Assembly (NCBI GenBank): GCA_036266155.1
Contig: DATANR010000054.1
Span: forward strand, 1 to 22,631
Direction: 5' to 3'
DNA length: 22,631 bases
Source of the DNA: SIAJ01 sp036266155
Lineage (GTDB): Bacteria > Planctomycetota > Planctomycetia > Gemmatales > Gemmataceae
A program made the position numbers and the translations under genes. The notes under the pieces were generated by a model. The model was not told the DNA's origin. It saw only the letters and a list, made by a program, of their open reading frames with translations, and made no database searches. Below, piece after piece: positions 8,347 to 16,266 of the stretch (its first letter is position 1; the number at the start of each line of letters is the position of its first letter).

Positions 8347-9015
8347 ATGCCGGCCCCAAGGAAACCCCCTTTGGACACTTCCGAGCGGATTCACGAACCG
8401 ATCTCGTCTTCCACGCGCCCGGTCCTCGCGATCCCCGATACCAGCGTCGACCAGCCGCGCGTTCGAGCGGCAGTGCGCGAGTTGTTGCTGGCCATCGGCG
8501 AGGATCCGGAACGCGAGGGGCTGCGCGATACGCCGGCACGCGTGGGTCGCCTGTTCGCCGAGGTTTTTGCCGGTCTGCACTCCGATCCGCGGTTGCTCTT
8601 GCGCAAGACGTTTGAAGTCGATCACGAAGAGATGGTCCTGCAAAAGGACATCGAGTTTGCCAGCTTTTGCGAGCACCATCTGCTGCCGTTTACGGGACGT
8701 GCACACGTCGCCTATCTGCCGACGGGCCGAGTCGTTGGACTGAGCAAACTGGCTCGCGCCGTCGATGTCCTGGCACGAAAGCCGCAGATTCAAGAGCGAT
8801 TGACGCAAGAAATCGCCGACTTGATTCAGGAAGAGCTAGCGCCGCGCGGCGTGCTCATCGTCGTCGAGGCCGTTCACGCGTGCATGACCGTCCGTGGCGT
8901 GAAGAAGCCCGGCACCGCCTGTATTACCAGTGCCGCGCGTGGCCTGTATCAAACCAATGCGACCGCCCGCGCCGAGGTGCTCGGCCATATCCACGGCGCC
9001 CGCCCATCCGGCTGA
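8347..9015 (+). CDS. folE: GTP cyclohydrolase I
   Basis: FolE opens the imidazole ring of GTP and rearranges it to 7,8-dihydroneopterin triphosphate, the first step of folate and also of queuosine/biopterin routes. The 222-residue sequence has the whole family signature: ERxGLRDTPxRV around 56-66, the zinc-site CEHHLLPF with Cys108 and His111, VVGLSKLAR at 129-137, the KPQIQERLTQ helix at 145-154, and HACMTVRGV with the third zinc ligand Cys179. The zinc ligands match the E. coli positions (110, 113, 181) almost residue for residue, so this is the canonical type IA, zinc-dependent enzyme. The first 35 residues are variable; a later start is possible but the ATG at 8347 fits the promoter position. 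The FAD/Fe-S gene follows after 26 bases. Confidence 0.96.
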   Translation: MPAPRKPPLDTSERIHEPISSSTRPVLAIPDTSVDQPRVRAAVRELLLAIGEDPEREGLRDTPARVGRLFAEVFAGLHSDPRLLLRKTFEVDHEEMVLQKDIEFASFCEHHLLPFTGRAHVAYLPTGRVVGLSKLARAVDVLARKPQIQERLTQEIADLIQEELAPRGVLIVVEAVHACMTVRGVKKPGTACITSAARGLYQTNATARAEVLGHIHGARPSG

Positions 9016-9029
9016 ATGAGAGCCGTTGC

Positions 9030-9034
9030 AAGGA
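9030..9034 (+). promoter_or_regulatory. Ribosome-binding site fixing the GTG start at 9042
   Basis: AAGGA is followed by 7 bases and then GTG. The downstream frame stays open back to 8667 inside folE, so this site decides the start: it places the oxidoreductase 26 bases after folE without overlap, and the residues upstream of it are folE read in another frame. Confidence 0.7.
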
Positions 9035-9041
9035 ACTCGTC

Positions 9042-11933
9042 GTGGACCCGGCCGCACTCCGCACTCGCCTGCGCGACGACCTTCGCCGGGACTTTCGCGG
9101 CGAACTTCACGTCGACGCCGTAACCCGCACGCTCTATTCCACCGACGCCAGCATATTTCAGGTCGAGCCGCTGGCCGTTGCCGTTCCCCGCGATGAAGAC
9201 GACCTGAGAACGCTCGTCCGTTATGCCCATGAGCGGTCAATTCCGCTCGTGCCCCGCGGCGCTGGAACTGGTTTGGCCGGCGCGAGCCTCGGACCAGGCA
9301 TCGTCATCGACTTGAGCGTCCATTTCCGCGCAATTCAAGAAATGGCCGTGGATTGGGTCCGCGTCCAAGCTGGTGTCACCTTAGAGCGGCTCAACGCTCA
9401 TCTCGCAAAATCTGGTCGCCGATTGGCGATCGATCTGGAATCTAGCGCCAGCTGCACGATCGGTAGCACGATCGCGACGGACGCGCGTGGCAACACCGCA
9501 CGCCATGGTTCTATGCGTGAGCAGGTACGTCGGTTGCGGGTTGTCTGGGACGATGGGACAACTGCCGAACTTGCAGCCGACGACACTTTGTGCGAGCCCC
9601 CTGGTCGCCGGACGCACGAAATTCTGGAAGGGGTGCGGGCGATCGTCGCAACACATGCCGATGCAATCACCGCCAGTCGACTCGACACTGGATTGAAATC
9701 GTGTGGTTACCGAGTGGACAGAATTGGTGACCCTTCGCGGTCAAATCATATCGAACTTTTGGTCGGTTCGGAAGGAACTCTTGCGATCCTCACGGAAGCG
9801 ACGCTTCGGACAATTCCGATCGCTCCTGCTCGGCAAACTGCCGTTTTTGGATTCCCCAGTCTGGAACTCGCAATCGAAGCCGGCTTGATTGCCGCGCGCT
9901 TCCAGCCCTCCGTCTGCGAAGTCGTTGATCACCGCTATTTGGCGTTAGCTCGACCCACGTCGTTAGATGACCCGGCAGAGGCCCTGTTGTTTGTCGAATT
10001 CGAGTCGGACACATGTGATGATGCGCGTGAATTGGTTCGCGCGACCAGCAATCACATAGTGACTGCGGTTCCGCAAATGTCGAATTTCGCGGAACATGAA
10101 GTCGGTTCTCTGGAGGCTATCTGTCGTAGCGCGAACACTGCCTCCTTCGCCAACGTTCGCGGACCGCGTCCGCTGCCCATCGTTGAAGACCTCGGCGTCG
10201 CCCCGACCAAGTTGTCCGCGTTTGTCGCCAAGATCGATGAAACCTTGAAGCGCTTCGAACTGGCGGCGACTCTCCGCATCCGCGTGTCGACTGGCCATGT
10301 CGATTTGCGACCTCTCATCGATCCAACGTCGAAAGCCGATTCCGCGAAGCTCTGGCCGTTGGCCGACGAATTGTGCTCGCTCGCCATTTCTATGGGCGGA
10401 ACGATCAGCGCGCACCATGGCATCGGGCTGGCGCGGACACCCTGGGTGGCACGACAGTTCCCGCAACTCGTGCCCGCCTTCCGTGAGGTGAAACAACTCT
10501 TCGACCCGCGCGGCATTCTAAACTCCGGCAAGATCGTCGGCCCCGACCCGGGCCGACCTGCGTGGCCACTGCGCAAAGAGCCGGATCAAGCGAGCGAGCC
10601 CGCCGCAAAATTGCCACTTGTGCTTCAGTGGGCAACAGGAGAGATGACGCAGGCCATTGACGCCTGCAACGCCTGCGGCGTTTGTCGAACCGAGGAACCG
10701 GCTGAGCGCATGTGTCCGACATTTCGGGCAACGCACGCGGAGGCGGCCGCCCCGCGAGCCAAAGCCAACGTGTTCCGCGCGATCGTTGAGTCCGCTGGCA
10801 TTCAGGCGGGCGACGACGACGTTCGCAAGGTGGCCGACTTGTGCGTGAACTGCAAGATGTGCGCGCAGGAATGTCCGAGCCGCGTCGATGTTCCCAAGCT
10901 CATGTTGGAAGCGAAGGCGGCGAATCACCAGGCGCATGGGCTTCGCCGGTCCGCCTGGTTCCTCGCGCGCATGGATGGGCTTGCCGAACTGGGCAGCCGC
11001 ATCGCGCCTCTCACGAACATGCTCCTGGGAAGGCCGTTGATGCGCTGGGGCCTCGAGCGCATTTTTGGGCTGGCACGCGGGCGCACGCTGCCGGCATTCG
11101 CTTTCCGGCCTTTCCTCCGCCGAGCACGCCGACGGGGCCTGACGCGCCGGCCAACCGAATCAGCCGCCGTCGCACTGTTCGTCGACACCTTCGCAAACGT
11201 TTGCGATCCCACCATCGCCGAAGCGACGGTAGCCGTGTTGCAGCACAACAACGTCGCGGTTTATGTGCCTCATCGACAACGTGGCACAGGTGCCACGGCC
11301 CTGGTACAGGGCGACACCGACGTCGCGCGTGAACGCCTGCGTTTCAACGTTCGCCATCTGGCCGAAGCGGCACGGGCCGGCGACACCATCGTCTGCCCCG
11401 AACCGACGGCCGCACTGTTCTTTCGGATCGACGCCCTTGGCCTCTCGGACGATCCCGACGTTCAACTCGTCGCGAGCCGAACGATGGAGTTGACGTCGTA
11501 TCTCTGGGGCCTGCACGCAATCGGCAATTTGCGAACCGATTTTCAACCGTTGCCGTTTTCGCTCGGCCACCACGTGCCTTGTCACGTCAAGGCACTTGGC
11601 GATGGCGTTCACGGCCCCGGATTGCTTGGATTGATCCCCCAGTTGCAGGTGAATAAGATTGATGTAAGTTGCTCGGGGATGGCCGGGACCTACGGGCTCA
11701 ACGCACGCAATTTGCCCATTTCATTGGCAGCGGGTCAGCCGATGCTTGATGAACTGGCCAAGGCGCGACACCAACACGGCTCCTCCGAGTGCTCGGCATG
11801 TCGACTGCAGATGCAATTCGGAACGGGCAAACGAGCCTTGCATCCGGTCCAGTTTTTGGCACTGGCGTACGGGCTGATGCCGCACCTGGCAGATTGGTTG
11901 CAAACACCGTTCGGCGGCCGGGTGTGTCGATGA
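9042..11933 (+). CDS. FAD-linked oxidase fused to 4Fe-4S ferredoxin and CCG domains (GlcD/GlcF-like)
   Basis: The 963-residue protein joins a GlcD-type flavin dehydrogenase to a GlcF/GlpC-type iron-sulfur subunit, as in YdiJ and related D-lactate, glycolate or D-2-hydroxyglutarate dehydrogenases; the 2-hydroxyacid substrate cannot be told from sequence. An FAD-binding PCMH domain occupies about 43-200 with PRGAGTGLAGASLG near 72-85; the FAD-oxidase C-terminal domain follows to about 500 and ends in ISAHHGIGLAR and FDPRGILNSGKI. Two 4Fe-4S motifs come next: Cys542, 545, 548 with 558, and Cys601, 604, 607, 611. The C-terminal part has GlpC-like Cys-rich motifs, HVPCH near 845, CSGMAGTYG near 876 and CSAC near 917. 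Electrons probably pass to the quinone pool. The GTG start is chosen for its ribosome site. The stop overlaps the moaD start (ATGA), so it is translated with the cofactor genes. Confidence 0.9.
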   Translation: MDPAALRTRLRDDLRRDFRGELHVDAVTRTLYSTDASIFQVEPLAVAVPRDEDDLRTLVRYAHERSIPLVPRGAGTGLAGASLGPGIVIDLSVHFRAIQEMAVDWVRVQAGVTLERLNAHLAKSGRRLAIDLESSASCTIGSTIATDARGNTARHGSMREQVRRLRVVWDDGTTAELAADDTLCEPPGRRTHEILEGVRAIVATHADAITASRLDTGLKSCGYRVDRIGDPSRSNHIELLVGSEGTLAILTEATLRTIPIAPARQTAVFGFPSLELAIEAGLIAARFQPSVCEVVDHRYLALARPTSLDDPAEALLFVEFESDTCDDARELVRATSNHIVTAVPQMSNFAEHEVGSLEAICRSANTASFANVRGPRPLPIVEDLGVAPTKLSAFVAKIDETLKRFELAATLRIRVSTGHVDLRPLIDPTSKADSAKLWPLADELCSLAISMGGTISAHHGIGLARTPWVARQFPQLVPAFREVKQLFDPRGILNSGKIVGPDPGRPAWPLRKEPDQASEPAAKLPLVLQWATGEMTQAIDACNACGVCRTEEPAERMCPTFRATHAEAAAPRAKANVFRAIVESAGIQAGDDDVRKVADLCVNCKMCAQECPSRVDVPKLMLEAKAANHQAHGLRRSAWFLARMDGLAELGSRIAPLTNMLLGRPLMRWGLERIFGLARGRTLPAFAFRPFLRRARRRGLTRRPTESAAVALFVDTFANVCDPTIAEATVAVLQHNNVAVYVPHRQRGTGATALVQGDTDVARERLRFNVRHLAEAARAGDTIVCPEPTAALFFRIDALGLSDDPDVQLVASRTMELTSYLWGLHAIGNLRTDFQPLPFSLGHHVPCHVKALGDGVHGPGLLGLIPQLQVNKIDVSCSGMAGTYGLNARNLPISLAAGQPMLDELAKARHQHGSSECSACRLQMQFGTGKRALHPVQFLALAYGLMPHLADWLQTPFGGRVCR

Positions 11934-12181
11934 TCTTGCAAGTTCAATTGTTCGCTCGAGTGCGGGAATTGATCGGCGACGAATGCTGTTCACTGGAGCT
12001 GTCGACCGGCTCGACGGTCGCCACGATTCGATCGGCTCTCGGATCGCGTTATCCTCAGGCGAAGGACCTCATCGCGCGATCCGCCGTCGCCGTGAACTGC
12101 GAGTTTGCGGCGAACGAACGAGTTGTTGACGACGTCGACGAGATTGCGGTCATTCCGCCAGTCAGCGGCGGGGGCAGGTGA
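11930..12181 (+). CDS. moaD: Molybdopterin synthase small subunit MoaD, with C-terminal extension
   Basis: MoaD is the ubiquitin-fold sulfur carrier of molybdopterin synthase; its C-terminal Gly-Gly becomes a thiocarboxylate that delivers sulfur to cyclic pyranopterin monophosphate. The 83-residue protein has the beta-grasp pattern, opening with QVQLFARVRELIG, a mid-chain AVAVNCEFA strand and the ending EIAVIPPVSGG. Unlike the usual family end, two residues (Gly-Arg) follow the Gly-Gly, so the chain ends SGGGR; see findings. The ATG overlaps the stop of the oxidoreductase gene (ATGA), and the stop abuts moaE directly. Gene order moaD-moaE-moaA supports assignment to cofactor synthesis and not to thiamine. 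Confidence 0.9.
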   Translation: MILQVQLFARVRELIGDECCSLELSTGSTVATIRSALGSRYPQAKDLIARSAVAVNCEFAANERVVDDVDEIAVIPPVSGGGR

Positions 12182-12607
12182 ATGATTCAACTCACACGTG
12201 ACCCGATCGACCATGCCGCCCTCACGGAACTTGTACGCAAGCCGGGTTGCGGTGCCGTCGTAACGTTTCTCGGCACGGTCCGCGACTTAACAGGAAACGA
12301 AGAAACGGTGGCGCTCGAATACGAAGCTTACCCGGCCATGGCCGAGCAGATGATGGCGACGATTGCGGACGAACTCCGAGACCGGTGGCCGGTCGCGGGC
12401 GTGGCTCTGGTACATCGACTTGGCCGACTCGACGTCGGTGAAGTATCGGTGGCCGTCGCCGTGAGCACGCCGCATCGTCCCGACGCGTTCGCCGCGTGTC
12501 GGTATGCGATCGATCGTTTGAAGGAAGTTGTTCCGATCTGGAAGAAGGACATCGGGCCCGCGGGCAACCAAGAGTGGATTCATCCCGACGCGAGCGCCAC
12601 GAACTAA
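12182..12607 (+). CDS. moaE: Molybdopterin synthase catalytic subunit MoaE
   Basis: MoaE pairs with MoaD in a heterotetramer and inserts two sulfurs into cyclic pyranopterin monophosphate to give molybdopterin. The 141-residue protein shows GAVVTFLGTVRD at 24-35, LEYEAYPAMA at 45-54, the HRLGRLDVGE loop at 78-87, HRPDAFAA at 98-105, and the active-site block with Lys114 and Lys121, matching E. coli Lys119 and Lys126 by their spacing around PxW. The ATG follows the moaD stop with no gap; the last codons of moaD (GGGGGCAGG) can act as ribosome site. The moaA ATG again follows the stop without a gap. Length and motifs are those of a normal, active enzyme. Confidence 0.96.
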   Translation: MIQLTRDPIDHAALTELVRKPGCGAVVTFLGTVRDLTGNEETVALEYEAYPAMAEQMMATIADELRDRWPVAGVALVHRLGRLDVGEVSVAVAVSTPHRPDAFAACRYAIDRLKEVVPIWKKDIGPAGNQEWIHPDASATN

Positions 12608-13660
12608 ATGAGCTTTCGACTGCCACTTTCGCAATCGCCCACCGCGGCCCGCCCCACGGGTCCCGTTCCAACAGCGGGCGCGCTGGTCGACACCTTCGGT
12701 CGCATCCACGACAACCTGCGCATATCTGTGACCGACCGGTGCAACCTTCGCTGCACGTATTGCATGCCGGAAGACGTGACCTTTCTTCCGAAGGATGCAC
12801 TTTTGACCTTCGAGGAGATTGCACATTTCGTGCGCGTCGCCGTTGACCTTGGCGTCACCAAGGTGCGGCTCACCGGCGGCGAACCACTCCTGCGCCGCGA
12901 TTTGCCGCGACTGGTCGAAATGTTGGTCGCCATTCCCGGCCTCCACGACCTGGGTTTGACGACGAATGGATTGCTGCTCGCGGCACAAGCGCGGTCGCTG
13001 CGTGACGCCGGCCTTCGGCGACTCAACGTGAGCCTCGATACGTTGGACGCCGATCGCTTCCGCGAATTGAGTCGGCGCGACGGTCTGGATCAGGTGTTGA
13101 ACGGACTAGCAGTTGCACGCGACGCCGGCTTCGAACGGATCAAGGTCAACGCGGTCGCGATACGGGGCCTAACGGAACTGGATGTCGTTCCACTCGCCCA
13201 CTACTGCCGCGACAGTGGTTTCGATCTCCGCTTCATCGAATACATGCCCATCGGGGCTGACCCGTGGGAGCGGGACAAGGTGCTGCCCGCAAGCGAGATT
13301 CTCGATGAGTTGGCCAGAGAATTCGGCGATTTGACGACGACCGTCGACCATGATCCGCACGCCCCCGCTCTTGAGTTCGCTTATGCCGACGGTCGCGGGA
13401 CCGTGGGCATCATCGCTTCCATCACCCGGCCGTTTTGCATGCAGTGCAACCGGCTGCGCCTAACGGCCGACGGCAAGGTGCGCAATTGCCTCTTCGCCCT
13501 GGACGAAGTCGACGTCAGGCACTTGCTTCGGCCTCGCCCAGACGATGCGACGCTTGGCAAGACCATTCGCGCGGTCGTTTGGGACAAGTGGGAAGGTCAC
13601 GAGATCAACACGGCCCGATTCATCAAACCGACGCGGACCATGCACGCGATTGGCGGCTGA
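12608..13660 (+). CDS. moaA: GTP 3',8-cyclase MoaA (radical SAM)
   Basis: MoaA uses a radical S-adenosylmethionine 4Fe-4S cluster to convert GTP to 3',8-cyclo-GTP, which MoaC (not in this window) turns into cyclic pyranopterin monophosphate. The 350-residue protein has the radical-SAM triad Cys45, Cys49, Cys52 in DRCNLRCTYCMP, the SAM-binding LTGGEPLLRRD near 93-103, the LNVSLDTL strand, and the second cluster ligands Cys277, Cys280 and Cys294 in CMQCNRLRLTADGKVRNC. It ends in the conserved Gly-Gly that in MoaA enters the active site. The first 28 residues are a poorly conserved extension. It is the last gene of the folE/moaDEA run; 78 bases of noncoding DNA separate it from the next gene. 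Confidence 0.97.
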   Translation: MSFRLPLSQSPTAARPTGPVPTAGALVDTFGRIHDNLRISVTDRCNLRCTYCMPEDVTFLPKDALLTFEEIAHFVRVAVDLGVTKVRLTGGEPLLRRDLPRLVEMLVAIPGLHDLGLTTNGLLLAAQARSLRDAGLRRLNVSLDTLDADRFRELSRRDGLDQVLNGLAVARDAGFERIKVNAVAIRGLTELDVVPLAHYCRDSGFDLRFIEYMPIGADPWERDKVLPASEILDELAREFGDLTTTVDHDPHAPALEFAYADGRGTVGIIASITRPFCMQCNRLRLTADGKVRNCLFALDEVDVRHLLRPRPDDATLGKTIRAVVWDKWEGHEINTARFIKPTRTMHAIGG

Positions 13661-13738
13661 TCACCGAATTCGGTGGCTTTTCCGGGCCGAACGATGCACA
13701 ATTCCAATAGGCGATTTCCCACCCGAGCCGTGGCCGCT

Positions 13739-15400
13739 ATGAAATCTCGTTTCCTGATATCGTTCGCATTGGTCGGAGCCGCGGGGCCGGCGATGGCGTT
13801 TCCGGGCCATTCCCTGAAACCGCCGGCACAGATTCCCATGGTGACGCCCGTGAGCGCCCCCGCACTGGCCTTCGTGGCGCTCGACGACCGCATGCCTCGC
13901 ACCAAGCTGCGACCTGCCGTCTACATTCCCCACTTATGCCTGTTCCAGTATCGCGTCGGCACGCAATCAGCCGATTGCCAGAAGTTCCTGGACCAGGCGC
14001 TCGGTTACTATTACTCGTACGTGTGGATCGAAGCGGCCCGCTCGGCGGAGACCGCGCTGAAGTACGATCCCGACTGTGCCTACGCGTGGCTCGTGCTGAA
14101 TAAGGGCATCGAGAAATGGGGCAAAGGCGGTGACGCGACCGCGGCCCTCAAGAAGGCGCAAGAGTTGATGCCGCGTGCCTCGCACCGCGAACAGATGTTG
14201 ATTACGGCCCGCTTGCACGAAAAGGGGCTGATGGGCACGGCCAGCGTCGATGAGCGGCGCAAGAAGGCGATACAGACTCTCGATGAAATGTTGACGATCT
14301 ACGACGACGATGAGGAAGCCTGGTTCAATCGCGGAGCCATTCCCGGCGGCGGTTTCGGTGGGCCCGCCGAAGGAATTCCGTTTTACAAGGCACTCTTACG
14401 CGTGAACCCGCTCCATCCAGGCGCCAATCACGAGTTGGTGCACTTCTACGAAAACAGCAAACGCCCGGCGCTGGGCTGGCCCTACGCCGTCGGCTACATG
14501 GCCTCTTCGCCGGGCATTCCCCACGCCTTCCACATGCAAGCTCACCTCGCGACGCGGATTGGCAAGTGGGAACACACGGTTGATTGGTCGTCGAAGGCGA
14601 TCGACTTGGAAAAGCAATACCATCGGGTGCAGGGTGTGGCGGCCAATGATGACCACCAATATTCGCACCATTTGGAGACGCTCACGCTCGGCCTGCTGCA
14701 TGATGGCCGGTTCTCCGAGGCAAAGGAGATCCGTAAGGAGGCCGAAAAGCATGGTTATCGCTTCACTCCACCGTGGTTCCGTCTAGCGCTCGGCCAGCGC
14801 GACTGGGCTGAGGCCGAGGCGATCATTACGCAGCAGCGCAAAGGCGATAAAAACCAGGCGAGCTATATGGCCGCTCTACTCGCGATTGAAAAGGGCGACC
14901 TCTCCAAGGCATCCGCCGAGGTCGACGTGTTGCGGCAAGCGCAGCAAACGAAGAAAGGCGACGGTCGACTCGAACAGCGACTGTTCGAGGTTCAAGGCCG
15001 CCTGCAGTGCGCCACGGGCAACGGCGAGGCGGGCCTAAAACTCCTGCAACGCGTCGTCGACAAGACCAAGAACGACTACTACCACCACTCCTGGGGCGGC
15101 GGGGCCTACTACATGGAAGCGTGGGGAATCGGCGCTTTGGACTGCGGCAACGCCACGGCTGCGGAAGAAGCATTTTTGGAGTCGCTGGCTCACGATTCGG
15201 GCAGCGTGAAGGCCGCCCTTGGCATGGAGGCGCTGTGCCGTCGACTCGGCAGGACCGCCGAGGCCGCGAACTTCGGCTCGTTGGCAAACCGCCTCTGGTC
15301 GAAGGCCGACGCGCGTGACCTGGAAGCTCTGAGGTCGGAAATGGTCGTGCGCGCCAGTCATGTTCCGGCCGGAACGACGACGGCCGCCGGCGGACGATAG
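13739..15400 (+). CDS. Secreted TPR protein with an HExxH motif
   Basis: The function is unknown. The Met at 13739 gives a 553-residue protein with a clean Sec signal peptide (MKSRF, hydrophobic 6-20, cleavage after AMA at 20); the frame is open to an ATG at 13673, which would bury that signal. The mature protein is helical with TPR-like repeats, clearest at about 87-145 and 395-520. The central part has a cluster of histidines: HELVHFYE (His231, Glu232, His235, Glu238), FHMQAH (His265, His269) and HQYSHH (His306, 310, 311). This pattern recalls a broad family of TPR proteins with conserved histidines; metal binding is plausible, peptidase activity is not shown. The thioredoxin-like gene follows after 20 bases, so the two are probably co-expressed in the periplasm. 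Confidence 0.85.
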   Translation: MKSRFLISFALVGAAGPAMAFPGHSLKPPAQIPMVTPVSAPALAFVALDDRMPRTKLRPAVYIPHLCLFQYRVGTQSADCQKFLDQALGYYYSYVWIEAARSAETALKYDPDCAYAWLVLNKGIEKWGKGGDATAALKKAQELMPRASHREQMLITARLHEKGLMGTASVDERRKKAIQTLDEMLTIYDDDEEAWFNRGAIPGGGFGGPAEGIPFYKALLRVNPLHPGANHELVHFYENSKRPALGWPYAVGYMASSPGIPHAFHMQAHLATRIGKWEHTVDWSSKAIDLEKQYHRVQGVAANDDHQYSHHLETLTLGLLHDGRFSEAKEIRKEAEKHGYRFTPPWFRLALGQRDWAEAEAIITQQRKGDKNQASYMAALLAIEKGDLSKASAEVDVLRQAQQTKKGDGRLEQRLFEVQGRLQCATGNGEAGLKLLQRVVDKTKNDYYHHSWGGGAYYMEAWGIGALDCGNATAAEEAFLESLAHDSGSVKAALGMEALCRRLGRTAEAANFGSLANRLWSKADARDLEALRSEMVVRASHVPAGTTTAAGGR

Positions 15401-15420
15401 CACTACTTTGGAGCCGAGCA

Positions 15421-15969
15421 ATGCGGATGGGCGCGTTGGTGAGTTTGTTGTTCCTCAGCGTCGTAGCGACCGCCGCGGACCCATGTGTATCGGGCCCGCA
15501 ACTCGGACAACGTCCCGGCCCGTATAGCTTCTTGGTTGCCACCGGTCCCGAACGCGGCCAGCCGACTTGCTACGTTTGTGAAACGGCCGAGAAACCGGGC
15601 GTGATCGTGTTCGCACGATCGCTGTCGGAACCGCTCGCAAAGCTCATGGGCGCCTGCGACAATGCCGTGGCTTCCCGGCCGAAAGAAGCGATGCGCAGTT
15701 GGATGACGGTCCTTGGCGAAAAGACGATCGGGCTCGATGACCTTGGAAAGTGGGCCACACAATCAGGTTTGAAGGCCGTTCCCGTTGGCGTCTTTGACGA
15801 CCCGGTTGGCCCGCCGAGCTATCGCCTCGCCAGCGACGCGGACATCACGGTTCTTGTCTTCGAAAACCGCAAGGTGCTCGCCAATTTCGCATTCCGCAAG
15901 GGCGAGCTCGACGAAACGGCGGTCAAGAAAGTAGCCGCCGAAATGGTCAAGCTGGGCGGCAAGAAGTAG
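15421..15969 (+). CDS. Secreted thioredoxin-like protein with CxxC
   Basis: The 182-residue protein has a signal peptide (MRMG, hydrophobic 4-18, cleavage near TAA at 19) and a mature part with a thioredoxin-fold look: SFLVATG strand, Cys50-x-x-Cys53 in TCYVCE, a following VIVFAR strand, a VPVGVFDD segment and a late ITVLVFENRKVLANFAF strand pair. The CxxC lacks the WCxPC context of real thioredoxins, so it may be a redox-active or only a structural disulfide; Cys22 and Cys79 are also present. A GGAG ribosome site at 15410-15413, 7 bases upstream, supports the ATG. It lies 20 bases after the TPR gene. A role in extracytoplasmic thiol chemistry is inferred, with moderate certainty. Confidence 0.75.
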   Translation: MRMGALVSLLFLSVVATAADPCVSGPQLGQRPGPYSFLVATGPERGQPTCYVCETAEKPGVIVFARSLSEPLAKLMGACDNAVASRPKEAMRSWMTVLGEKTIGLDDLGKWATQSGLKAVPVGVFDDPVGPPSYRLASDADITVLVFENRKVLANFAFRKGELDETAVKKVAAEMVKLGGKK

Positions 15970-16010
15970 CGCGGTTCCTTGCCATGGTGCCGCACTCGAG
16001 CCAAAAGATC

Positions 16011-16066
16011 GGGTTGGAGTCGCGCCTTCAGGCGGAAAAGACCGGCTGAAGTCGGGACTCCAACCC
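16011..16066. repeat. 56-bp imperfect palindrome (hairpin element)
   Basis: Arms GGGTTGGAGTC (16011-16021) and GACTCCAACCC (16056-16066) pair perfectly over 11 bases. Inside, CTTCAG (16026-16031) pairs with CTGAAG (16046-16051), and CGG (16033-16035) with CCG (16042-16044), leaving a loop AAAAGA (16036-16041). It lies 41 bases after the stop of the thioredoxin-like gene. It could act as a terminator, but it has no T-run and its build resembles dispersed palindromic repeats of the REP type. Only one copy is present in the window. Confidence 0.7.
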
Positions 16067-16099
16067 CGTCCGGTAGCTGGGGCGCAGCGCACGAGTGCA

Positions 16100-16113
16100 T
16101 TGCCGGACGGCAA
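16100..16113. promoter_or_regulatory. 14-bp palindrome upstream of sigma-factor gene, possible operator
   Basis: TTGCCG and CGGCAA flank a two-base centre (GA). It is followed at 16116-16129 by two tandem copies of CACATTT. Together they sit 100-170 bases before the sigma-factor start, in the only noncoding stretch before that gene. A protein-binding site is possible; there is no further evidence. Confidence 0.25.
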
Positions 16114-16266
16114 CTCACATTTCACATTTGATGCCGTCGCTCGTTTCACGTCGGCGAGCGCGTCGGAAAACCTCTTCGCGGCCGGTCATTCAACTTCCTT
16201 CGATTCGTGTTCGATCAAACGCCAATTTACAACTGCGAATTTGCACATTCGGCATCTCATGTGCTC

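Noticed and set aside
7891..8808. 305-codon open frame on the minus strand
   Set aside because: It runs antisense through about two thirds of folE and over the start of the sigma gene, shows no recognisable motif, and is explained by the low stop frequency opposite GC-rich genes.
8667..9041. N-terminal 125 codons of the long frame ending at 11933
   Set aside because: This part overlaps folE in another frame, is very Arg-rich, and a good ribosome site with GTG at 9042 gives the expected start of the oxidoreductase.
12222..12988. Two long minus-strand frames (200 and 233 codons) opposite moaE and moaA
   Set aside because: Both lie antisense to genes with clear catalytic motifs and have shadow-type composition.
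14826..15542. 238-codon minus-strand frame rich in Arg, Pro and Ser
   Set aside because: It is antisense to the TPR gene and the start of the thioredoxin-like gene; composition is typical of a shadow frame.
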